Source: Hymenobacter ruricola (GTDB taxonomy: Bacteria; Bacteroidota; Bacteroidia; Cytophagales; Hymenobacteraceae). From it: a DNA stretch of 64,000 bases. Location of the stretch: the NCBI RefSeq assembly GCF_015694525.1, contig NZ_JADQDM010000021.1:1-64000 (forward strand), given 5' to 3'. The notes beneath the pieces were generated by a model. It was not told the DNA's origin. It searched no databases and worked only from the letters and a program-made list of their open reading frames with translations. Of the stretch, positions 41,127 to 48,128 are shown in pieces; positions within the stretch are counted from its first letter, which is position 1; each line of letters begins with the position of its first letter. Position numbers and translations under genes: made by a program.

Positions 41127-41969
41127 TTAGCCGGGCAGCTCGCCGCCGGGCCCACCGGCGTCGCGGCCCCGGGCGGGCGAATAGTGGCGGTGCAGCCAGC
41201 GGCTGAGGCCCCCCAGGCCCGGCAGCAGCACCCGCTCGGTGATGTTGGCCTGGTCGAGTTTGTCGCGCACTTCCCACTTGAGCTCGGCCGGGATGATGAT
41301 GCGAAAATACAGCTCGGGGCGGGCGGCCAGCCAGTCGTGTAGCACGCTTTGGGCGGTGCTCATCAACGAAAAAAGGGCGTACTGGTGCACGATGCGGGCA
41401 TCGAGGCTGGGCGGCTCCAGAAACAGCACGTAGGGTTCAGCCTGCAGCTCTTCCAGGTCGGCCAGGCTGCCCGTCACGGGTTGCAGCAGCTCCGAGGTGA
41501 AGACATTGGAGCCCTCCTGGTGCAGGGCCTGACGCAGCCGCTGGGGCAGGTGCTCGGCAGCTTTCACGTAGTTCAGGGCCCACACAATGCCGTCTTCGTG
41601 GTAGGCTTCAAGGTCGTCGGTGGCAAAGTGCAGGGCCACGTAGGGCGAGTACGTCCAGTCGAGCAGGCGGGTGGGCAGGCCGTGGTGCTGGGCCAGGGCC
41701 AGCCAGTCCCAGGTGCTGGCACCGGCCACCTGCGTTGGCGTGTCGCGGGCGTACTTGCGGAAGTTGCGCAGCAGGTGGTGCTCCAGGTTGTGGTACTCGC
41801 CGCCGAGGCGCTGCAGGCTGGTATCGAGCCGGTAGTGGCGCGAGCGGCTGCCCCGGTACACAAACGGCGAGCGAAACCGCCCGATGCGCCCGTCCCAGGT
41901 GTTCTGGAACAGCAGGCGCTGCAAATCCTCCCAGGAATTGGCGCGGTGGTCGTTGGTGGTGAGCGGCAT
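41127..41969 (-). CDS. FRG domain protein
   Basis: The 280-residue cytoplasmic protein contains FRSPFVYRGSRSRHYRLDTSLQR (the FRG-type F-RG motif, about residues 32-54), LALAQHHGLPTRLLDWTYSPYVALHFAT (about 90-117) and RIVHQYALFSLM. FRG domains are widespread in bacteria and phage, sometimes with defence or toxin genes, and their activity is unknown; an ADP-ribosyltransferase-like fold has been proposed. No partner toxin or antitoxin gene is adjacent here. Confidence 0.88.
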   Translation of the reverse strand: MPLTTNDHRANSWEDLQRLLFQNTWDGRIGRFRSPFVYRGSRSRHYRLDTSLQRLGGEYHNLEHHLLRNFRKYARDTPTQVAGASTWDWLALAQHHGLPTRLLDWTYSPYVALHFATDDLEAYHEDGIVWALNYVKAAEHLPQRLRQALHQEGSNVFTSELLQPVTGSLADLEELQAEPYVLFLEPPSLDARIVHQYALFSLMSTAQSVLHDWLAARPELYFRIIIPAELKWEVRDKLDQANITERVLLPGLGGLSRWLHRHYSPARGRDAGGPGGELPG

Positions 41970-42070
41970 ACTAAGAACAAGCGGTGGTGCCGCAAGAACG
42001 GCAAACTTGCCGCTTTGGATAACGAAGAGCTTACCCGTGGCCGCGCCAACTGGACCCCGCGCCCCACGAA

Positions 42071-42121
42071 AACGGCCGGCATTTCGCTCAGGCTGAAACG
42101 AAACACCGGCCGTAGCTTTTT
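42071..42121 (-). terminator. Hairpin terminator between the SDR and FRG genes
   Basis: AACGGCCGG and CCGGCCGT arms with inner TTTCG/CGAAA pairing and T-rich ends in both directions; located 13 bp after the SDR stop on the minus strand. Confidence 0.55.
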
Positions 42122-42133
42122 GCGCTAAAAAGG

Positions 42134-42985
42134 CTATTCGCCCGCCGGAAAATCGGCCGCGTCGCCCATCTCGGCGTACTGCTCCAGCTCGTTGGTGAGG
42201 GCCGCAAACTTCTCGCGGGCGCCTTTCACGGCCGCTTTGCCCAGCGGCAGGTGCAGGGGCGGGTTTTCCAGATACACCACCTCGTACATGGCTTTGGCGG
42301 CGCGCACGGGGTCGCCGGGCTGGCGCCCGCTGTAGCCCTGAATGCTGCGGATGTTTTCGCCCACCGTGGCCTGGTAGTCGTCGATATTAGTATTGGCGAT
42401 GGTGGCCGACTCGCCCGCCCACTTGGTGCGGAAGCCGCTGGGCTCGATGTTGGTGACCTTGATGCCCAACGGCCCCACTTGCAGCGAAAGGCTCTCGCCA
42501 ATGGCTTCGAGCGCAAACTTGGAGGCATTATAAATGCCCACGCCGGGGAACGTGCGCAGCCCGCCGATGCTGGTGATGTTCAGCACGTGGCCGCTGCGGC
42601 GCTCGCGCAGGTGGGGCAGCACCGCCCGCAACACGTGCAACGCCCCAAACACGTTTACGTCGAACTGCCGCTGCACTTCTTCGGCCGGCACTTCTTCGAT
42701 GCTGCCCATGGAGCCGTAGCCGGCGTTGTTCACGATGACATCGAGGTAGCCAAAACGGGCAATGGAATCGGCGATGGCCGTTTTCACCTGGCCTTCGTTG
42801 GTCACGTCGCACACGGCGCCAAAGGTGCGCTCGGGTTCGCGGGCCGTAAAGGCCGCCGCCTGCTCGGGCTTGCGGAAGGTGGCGGCCACGCGGCCACCTT
42901 TTTCCAGAATGTAGTCGGCCAGGGCTTCGCCAAAGCCGGACGAGGCGCCGGTGATGAACCAGGTTTTGGGAGTAGTATCGGGCAT
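42134..42985 (-). CDS. Short-chain dehydrogenase/reductase
   Basis: A classical SDR of 283 residues: NAD(P) motif TGASSGFGEALA near the N-terminus, VNNAGYG, NITSIGG, and catalytic YNASK with upstream Ser. The alpha-helical C-terminal extension (AKAMYEVVYLENPPLHLPLG) is typical of the oxidoreductases that group with YbbO/retinol-dehydrogenase-like enzymes. Substrate unknown. ATG 42985 (MPDTTPKTWFITGASSG) fits the usual short N-terminus. Single gene, bounded by a terminator and family A palindrome 4. Confidence 0.92.
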   Translation of the reverse strand: MPDTTPKTWFITGASSGFGEALADYILEKGGRVAATFRKPEQAAAFTAREPERTFGAVCDVTNEGQVKTAIADSIARFGYLDVIVNNAGYGSMGSIEEVPAEEVQRQFDVNVFGALHVLRAVLPHLRERRSGHVLNITSIGGLRTFPGVGIYNASKFALEAIGESLSLQVGPLGIKVTNIEPSGFRTKWAGESATIANTNIDDYQATVGENIRSIQGYSGRQPGDPVRAAKAMYEVVYLENPPLHLPLGKAAVKGAREKFAALTNELEQYAEMGDAADFPAGE

Positions 42986-43063
42986 AAAAAGAGGCAATGA
43001 AATGGTAGCCGCTAAGACGGATTGCGGGGCGTAATTGTTTATAAAGAAGGGTGTACTGGGACT

Positions 43064-43178
43064 GTTTCTGTCATCCTGAGCGCAGCAAAGGGCCTTTTTA
43101 CCGAATACCAGGCAGCAGTAACCTCCTTAATGCACCAGCCGCGAGAAGGTCCTTTACTGCGCTCAGGATGACAGAAAC
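43064..43178. repeat. Palindrome family A, copy 4
   Basis: Outer arms GTTTCTGTCATCCTGAGCGC and GCGCTCAGGATGACAGAAAC; the inner arms AGcAAAGGgCC/GGtCCTTTaCT are imperfect; loop about 50 bp. It fills most of the SDR-guaB gap. Confidence 0.88.
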
Positions 43179-43226
43179 ACTACATTCAGGAATCGTTTTT
43201 CTGGCTTTCAACCCAACTTCCCGCCG

Positions 43227-43234
43227 TACCTTTG
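43227..43234 (+). promoter_or_regulatory. Bacteroidetes-type -7 element (TACCTTTG) for guaB
   Basis: TACCTTTG, 36 bp before the guaB ATG, with TTTC at 43207 as a weak -33 candidate. Confidence 0.65.
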
Positions 43235-43270
43235 CCTGGCAAAAGGCCCAAACCCCCAACCCCTTTTGCC

Positions 43271-44749
43271 ATGGCGGATTCCGCACCCCCCAAAATTGCC
43301 TTCGAGGCCCTCACCTACGACGACGTGCTGCTGCTGCCAGCGTACTCCGAGGTTTTGCCCCGAAACTGCGACACCGGCACCCGCCTCACCCCCACCATCC
43401 GGCTGCACACCCCGCTGATTTCGGCGGCCATGGACACCGTCACGGAGTCAGATATGGCCATCGCGCTGGCGCAGGAAGGCGGCCTGGGCATCATCCACAA
43501 GAACATGTCCGTCAAGGCGCAGGCCGAGCAGGTGCGCCGCGTGAAGCGCAGCGAATCGACCCTGATTCAGGACCCGTTCACCCTGCCGCCCACCGCCACC
43601 CTGGCCGACGCCCGCCAGCTCATGCGCAAGCACAACATTGGCGGCATCCCCGTGGTGGCCGAGGACCGGCTGCTGCAGGGCATCCTCACCAGCCGCGACC
43701 TGCGTTTTGAAGCCGACCTGGCCCAGCCCGTGACCACCGTCATGATTCCGCTGGCCCGCCTCGTCACGGCCCCCGCCGGCATCGACCAGGCTGCCGCCGA
43801 GCAGCTCCTCACCGACAGCAAAGTCGACAAGCTGCCGCTGGTGGACGCCGACGGCCGCCTGGCCGGCCTCATGACTTACAAAGACATTCGCAAGCGCCGC
43901 CGCGCCCCGCACGCCAGCAAAGACGGCCAGGGCCGCCTGCGCGTGGGCGCCGCCGTGGGCGTCACGGCCGACCTGCTGCCCCGCGTGGCTGCGCTGGTCG
44001 AGGCCGGCGTCGACCTCGTGAGCCTCGACACCGCCCACGGCCATTCCAAGGGCGTGATGGACGCCGTGCGCACCATCAAAAAAGCCTACCCCAACCTGCC
44101 CGTGATGGCCGGCAACGTGGCCACCGCCGCCGGCGCCCGGGCCCTGGCCGACGCCGGCGCCGACGTGGTGAAGGTGGGCGTGGGGCCGGGCTCCATCTGC
44201 ACCACGCGCATCATCGCGGGCATTGGCGTGCCGCAGCTGTCGGCGGTGCTCGAAGCCGCCAAAGGCCTGGAAGGCACCGGCGTGACGCTGGTGGCCGACG
44301 GAGGCATCAAGTTTTCGGGCGACATCGTGAAGGCCCTGGCCGGGGGCGCCGCCGCCGTGATGGTGGGCTCCTTGCTGGCCGGCACCGAGGAAGCGCCCGG
44401 CGACCTCATCATCTACGAAGGCCGCAAGTACAAGAGCTACCGCGGCATGGGCTCGGTGGAGGCCATGGAGGACGGCAGCAAGGACCGGTACTTCCAGGAC
44501 GCCGAGGACGACGTGAAGAAGCTGGTACCCGAGGGCATTGTGGGCCGCGTGCCCTTCAAGGGCAACGTGTCGGAGGTGATTTACCAGCTGGCGGGCGGGC
44601 TGCGCGCCGGCATGGGCTACGTGGGCGCGGCCAACCTGGAAGCCCTGCAGGCGGCGCAGTTTGTGCGCATCACCGGGGCCGGCCTGCGCGAGTCGCACCC
44701 GCACGACGTGCAAATCACCCGCGAAGCCCCCAATTATTCGAGCCGCTAG
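43271..44749 (+). CDS. guaB: IMP dehydrogenase
   Basis: Oxidises IMP to XMP with NAD, the committed step to GMP. The 492-residue protein starts MADSAPPKIAFEALTYDDVLLLPAYSEVLP, has two CBS domains (about 95-215; IQDPFTLPPTATLADARQLM, GILTSRDLRFEADL), the phosphate/active-site loop GVGPGSICTTRIIAGIGVPQ with the catalytic Cys, VADGGIKFSGDIVKALAGGA, and the flap YRGMGSVEAMEDGSKDRYFQ. Length is normal. The TACCTTTG promoter sets the ATG at 43271. A terminator follows. Confidence 0.98.
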   Translation: MADSAPPKIAFEALTYDDVLLLPAYSEVLPRNCDTGTRLTPTIRLHTPLISAAMDTVTESDMAIALAQEGGLGIIHKNMSVKAQAEQVRRVKRSESTLIQDPFTLPPTATLADARQLMRKHNIGGIPVVAEDRLLQGILTSRDLRFEADLAQPVTTVMIPLARLVTAPAGIDQAAAEQLLTDSKVDKLPLVDADGRLAGLMTYKDIRKRRRAPHASKDGQGRLRVGAAVGVTADLLPRVAALVEAGVDLVSLDTAHGHSKGVMDAVRTIKKAYPNLPVMAGNVATAAGARALADAGADVVKVGVGPGSICTTRIIAGIGVPQLSAVLEAAKGLEGTGVTLVADGGIKFSGDIVKALAGGAAAVMVGSLLAGTEEAPGDLIIYEGRKYKSYRGMGSVEAMEDGSKDRYFQDAEDDVKKLVPEGIVGRVPFKGNVSEVIYQLAGGLRAGMGYVGAANLEALQAAQFVRITGAGLRESHPHDVQITREAPNYSSR

Positions 44750-44776
44750 CCCGGTGGCTTTAGCAGGCTGAAACCC

Positions 44777-44812
44777 AAAGAGCCCCGTCGGTTTACACTG
44801 GCGGGGCTCTTT
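44777..44812 (+). terminator. Rho-independent terminator after guaB
   Basis: Arms AAAGAGCCCCGtC and GcGGGGCTCTTT with an 11-base loop. Confidence 0.75.
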
Positions 44813-44922
44813 GCCGTGGCCATAATGTTGGGGTTGCTTTTGCACGGCTGATTGTATCTTGCATGCCAGTTGAGCGTCGACAGTGGCGCGGCGGGCTGGT
44901 GCGCTTGTGTTATTCCTAGTTA

Positions 44923-47031
44923 GTGTCTGTGCCTCAACGCTTACTCTCTTTTCTGCTGCCGTTTAGCCTGCTAAGCTGGGGCGTGCTGCTGCTCAGCGCC
45001 CTGAGCCACTCGGGGGCCGGGCCGTGGCTGGGCACCTGGCCCGACTGGGCCACGCAGCTGGCGCAGGGGGCTTTCGTGCTGGGCGTGTTCCTGTACTACC
45101 GCTACCGGCCCTCGCCGCTGCAGGGGCAGGCGTTCATCCGGCTGCTGCGGCGCCTGCTGGCGGGTCCGGGGCTGCTGGCGCTGGGCTGCATTGGGCTGCA
45201 CCTGCTGGAGCGCCTGATGAAAAACCAGCCGGTTTTTGGCAGCAACAGCCTGCTGTTCACCAGCATTTACACCTTGAACCTCGGGTTGTTTGTCATTTTC
45301 CTGGCCCGCACCAACTACGCGTGGCGAGCCTTGGTGCTGTTTCGTTCCTCGCCCCGCCTGCAGCGCGAATGGACGATTTTTGAGGTGCTGCTGGGCGCCA
45401 CGCTGCTGTTTCGGCTGGTGGGCGTGAACCCGCCCAACTACCTGAGCATCCCGCTGGTGGTAGGCCTGGGCCTCTACGGCATTTACCTGAGCGGGCACCA
45501 GAAATGGGTGGCCTACCTCAGCCAGCGCGAAAAATGGCGCGCCGTGCTGTTGCAGGCCGGGCTCTTGTTCAGCGTGCTGGTGTTTGTGCAGTACTTCCGC
45601 GTCACGCAGGTCGACCCGCAGCTCATTGCCCCGCAGCCGCAATATGCCTTTCTGCTACTCACGGCTTTTTTCTCGGCTTTTTATGCCCTGATGGGCTTGC
45701 TGGTCACGTTTTTCAACCTGCCCATTGCCGACGTCATCGAGCAGCGGCGCAACGAAATCCTGCGCCTGCAGCGCCTTACCCAGATTATCCAGCGGGGCCA
45801 GACCACGGCCGAGGTGTACCGCATCCTGCTGGAGTCGGCGGTGCAAACCGTGCAGGCCGACGCCGCTTGGCTCGACCTCGACCCCGGCCACGCCAACGTG
45901 GAGGCCGCCGCCGCCACCCAATACCACAACCTCAACCCGGCCCAGGCCGACGACCTGCGCACCCGCCTGCGCGGCCACGACCTGCCCGAAGGCGAGTTCA
46001 TCACCAACGACTTGAACGCCCGCGTGGGGTTTGAGGGCACGGTGCAGGAATTCCGCTCGCTGCTGCAGCTGCCTTTGCGCGGCCTGCATTTCAACTACGG
46101 CATGCTCTACCTGCTCAAGGTGAAGCCGCACACCTTCGACCGCGAAGACCTGAGTATCCTGCAAACCTTCACCAGCCAGGCCGTACTCAGCATCGAAAAC
46201 CTGGAGCTGGTGCGCACCTCGCTAGAAAACCAGCGCACCCAGGAAGAGCTGAAAATTGCTTCGCAGGTGCAGGACAGCCTCATTCCGAAAAACCTGCCGA
46301 CGGATAACTGGTTTGACATCAGCTCGCACTCGCTGGCGGCCAAGGAAGTGGGCGGCGACTTCTACGACTTTCTGCACCTGCCGGGCCGGCGGCTGGCCGT
46401 CATCATCGGCGACGTGAGCGGCAAGGGCGTGACGGCCGCCTTCCACATGGCCCAGATGAAGGGGATTTTCCACTCCTTGATGCAGGAAAACCCGCTGGCC
46501 AAGAACGAGCGCGACAAGTTCCCGGTGCCCAGCCGCTTCATGGCCCAGGCCAACGCCGCCCTCACGCACTGCCTGGAGAAGTCCTCGTTCATCACGTCCT
46601 CGCTCTACATCATTGATTATGAGCAGGGCGGCTTTGTGTTTGCCCGCGCCGGGCATTGCCACACGCTCTACTACCATGCCCTGCGCGAGGAGGTGTTTTA
46701 CTTTGAATCCACGGGCCTCGGCCTGGGCATCATCCGGAACGAGAGCTACGAGAAGCACATCAAAAACCAGTTTTACGACTACAGCCCCGGCGACGTGATG
46801 GTGATTTACACCGACGGCATCGTGGAGGCGCGCGGCGGCGACGGCACCGACGAGTACGGCGAAGACCGGCTCAAGCTGCGGCTCGAAGAAAGCTATTTTC
46901 AGGAAGCGGAGGACATTAAGAACTTTATCCTCAACGACCTCAACGCCTTTACCCTCGGGCACCCGATTCACGACGACCAGACGCTGCTCGTCATTAAATT
47001 CAAGTCGGCCCAACCCCCACCGTTGGCCTGA
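44923..47031 (+). CDS. Membrane SpoIIE/RsbU-type PP2C phosphatase with GAF-like domain
   Basis: The 702-residue protein has about seven to eight membrane helices (residues 1-270), a short coiled linker (ADVIEQRRNEILRLQRLTQIIQRGQTTAEVYRILLESAV), a GAF-like domain (about 290-430) and a PP2C/SpoIIE phosphatase domain (about 450-700; KEVGGDFYDF, VIIGDVSGKGVTAAFHM, GDVMVIYTDGIVEAR, DDQTLLVIK), with the metal-binding Asp residues present. It likely dephosphorylates the STAS protein encoded 15 bp downstream. Start GTG 44923. Confidence 0.92.
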   Translation: MSVPQRLLSFLLPFSLLSWGVLLLSALSHSGAGPWLGTWPDWATQLAQGAFVLGVFLYYRYRPSPLQGQAFIRLLRRLLAGPGLLALGCIGLHLLERLMKNQPVFGSNSLLFTSIYTLNLGLFVIFLARTNYAWRALVLFRSSPRLQREWTIFEVLLGATLLFRLVGVNPPNYLSIPLVVGLGLYGIYLSGHQKWVAYLSQREKWRAVLLQAGLLFSVLVFVQYFRVTQVDPQLIAPQPQYAFLLLTAFFSAFYALMGLLVTFFNLPIADVIEQRRNEILRLQRLTQIIQRGQTTAEVYRILLESAVQTVQADAAWLDLDPGHANVEAAAATQYHNLNPAQADDLRTRLRGHDLPEGEFITNDLNARVGFEGTVQEFRSLLQLPLRGLHFNYGMLYLLKVKPHTFDREDLSILQTFTSQAVLSIENLELVRTSLENQRTQEELKIASQVQDSLIPKNLPTDNWFDISSHSLAAKEVGGDFYDFLHLPGRRLAVIIGDVSGKGVTAAFHMAQMKGIFHSLMQENPLAKNERDKFPVPSRFMAQANAALTHCLEKSSFITSSLYIIDYEQGGFVFARAGHCHTLYYHALREEVFYFESTGLGLGIIRNESYEKHIKNQFYDYSPGDVMVIYTDGIVEARGGDGTDEYGEDRLKLRLEESYFQEAEDIKNFILNDLNAFTLGHPIHDDQTLLVIKFKSAQPPPLA

Positions 47032-47046
47032 CGTATCGACCTCATT

Positions 47047-47376
47047 ATGAAAGTAACTGCTCAACCCTCCGCCGATACCCTCACCCTGCTGCTCGATGGT
47101 GAGCTGGACGCCAGCTCCGCCATCGTGCTCGACACGGAGCTGGCCAAGCCCGACATCCTCAACTATCGCAAGGTGCTCGTCGACTGCGCCAAGCTCAGCT
47201 ACATCTCTTCCGCGGGCCTGGGCGTGTTCATCTCGCACCTGCAGCGCTTCCAGGATGCCAACGTGAAGCTGGTATTTTTCAACATGCAGGAAAAGGTGTT
47301 CAACGTATTTGAAATCCTGGGTCTGGATGCGCTGATGACCATCGTGCCCAGCGCCGCCGAAGCCGAAGCCGCCTGA
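47047..47376 (+). CDS. STAS-domain anti-sigma factor antagonist
   Basis: The 109-residue single STAS domain: LTLLLDGELDASSAIVLDTEL, the phospho-loop KLSYISSAGLGVFISHLQRFQ with the Ser-Ser of the DCAKLSYISSAGLG motif, and KVFNVFEILGLDALMTIVPS. This matches SpoIIAA/RsbV-like proteins, which are switched by Ser phosphorylation (kinase) and dephosphorylation (PP2C). Placed directly between the phosphatase and kinase genes. Confidence 0.94.
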   Translation: MKVTAQPSADTLTLLLDGELDASSAIVLDTELAKPDILNYRKVLVDCAKLSYISSAGLGVFISHLQRFQDANVKLVFFNMQEKVFNVFEILGLDALMTIVPSAAEAEAA

Positions 47377-47386
47377 TACTACTTAT

Positions 47387-47468
47387 GAATTATGAGTTAT
47401 GAATTACGAATTGGTTGTTCACTTCGCCATTTGACAATTCATAATTAATAATTCATAACTCATAATTC
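47387..47468. repeat. AT-rich inverted repeat (family D-like) in the partner-switch operon
   Basis: The left arm GAATTATGAGTTATGAATTA (47387-) and an inverted right arm ending AACTCATAATTC (47468) enclose a loop of about 20 bp. Strikingly AT-rich in a GC-rich genome; it fills the whole gap between the STAS and kinase genes. Confidence 0.8.
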
Positions 47469-47471
47469 AAG

Positions 47472-47885
47472 ATGAAGTCTACCCTCCGCATTGCCTGCTC
47501 TCGCGCCCACCTCCAGCAGGTGCGGGATTTCGTGCGGAATTACCTCAACAGCCGCAGCTTGCCCGAAATCACGGTCAACCAAGTGGTGCTGGCCGTGGAC
47601 GAGGTGGTGGCCAACTTCATCATCCACGCCAACAACGAGGACGAAACTCAGTTCCTGGACCTGGAGCTGGCGTTTGAGAAGCAGGAGCTCAACGTGGAAA
47701 TTGCCGACCACGGCGACACCATTTTCCTGCCCGGCGCCCACCAAAGCCCCGATTTGCGGGCCTACATCCGCGAGGGCCGCAAAGGAGGAATGGGCATGGC
47801 CCTGGTTAACCGCCTCATGGACCGGGTGGAGTTTTTCACCCGCGGCAACCACACCGTCTGCCACCTGAGCAAGCACCTGGCATAG
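47472..47885 (+). CDS. RsbW/SpoIIAB-like anti-sigma serine kinase (HATPase)
   Basis: The 137-residue GHKL ATPase: VNQVVLAVDEVVANFIIHAN (N-box, about residues 36-55), LNVEIADHGDTIFLP (G1-like), and GRKGGMGMALVNRLMDRVEF (G2-like). It should phosphorylate the STAS protein and may sequester a target. No sigma-B-like factor is encoded nearby and Bacteroidetes generally lack sigma-B, so the target may be something else. Third gene of the module. Confidence 0.92.
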   Translation: MKSTLRIACSRAHLQQVRDFVRNYLNSRSLPEITVNQVVLAVDEVVANFIIHANNEDETQFLDLELAFEKQELNVEIADHGDTIFLPGAHQSPDLRAYIREGRKGGMGMALVNRLMDRVEFFTRGNHTVCHLSKHLA

Positions 47886-47899
47886 TCGTCCCAACTCAA

Positions 47900-47996
47900 A
47901 GAACGTCATGCTGAGCGTCAGCGAAGCATCTTTACCGCAATAGTAATTGTTACTCTCGTGGTAAAGATGCTTCGCTGACGCTCAGCATGACGTTCT
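47900..47996. repeat. Palindrome family A, copy 5
   Basis: Near-perfect arms AGAACGTCATGCTGAGCGTC and GACGCTCAGCATGACGTTCT, with inner AGCGAAGCATCTTTACC/GGTAAAGATGCTTCGCT; loop about 25 bp. Confidence 0.92.
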
Positions 47997-48128
47997 GTTT
48001 GGGGCTTTGGCCTCTCAGGCGCGTCGCCTTTCTTTCCGTCCGGAAATTAGTTAATTTCGCACCGGTAATTTTATGCCCGCGCGGCGGCTTTCATCGGCGC
48101 CGTCGTTTTTGTTTCCTTTCTCCTTTAT

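Noticed and set aside
41127..42985. FRG-SDR pair as a defence island or toxin-antitoxin unit
   Set aside because: The two genes are separated by a terminator, and no nuclease, methylase, integrase or small antitoxin gene is adjacent.
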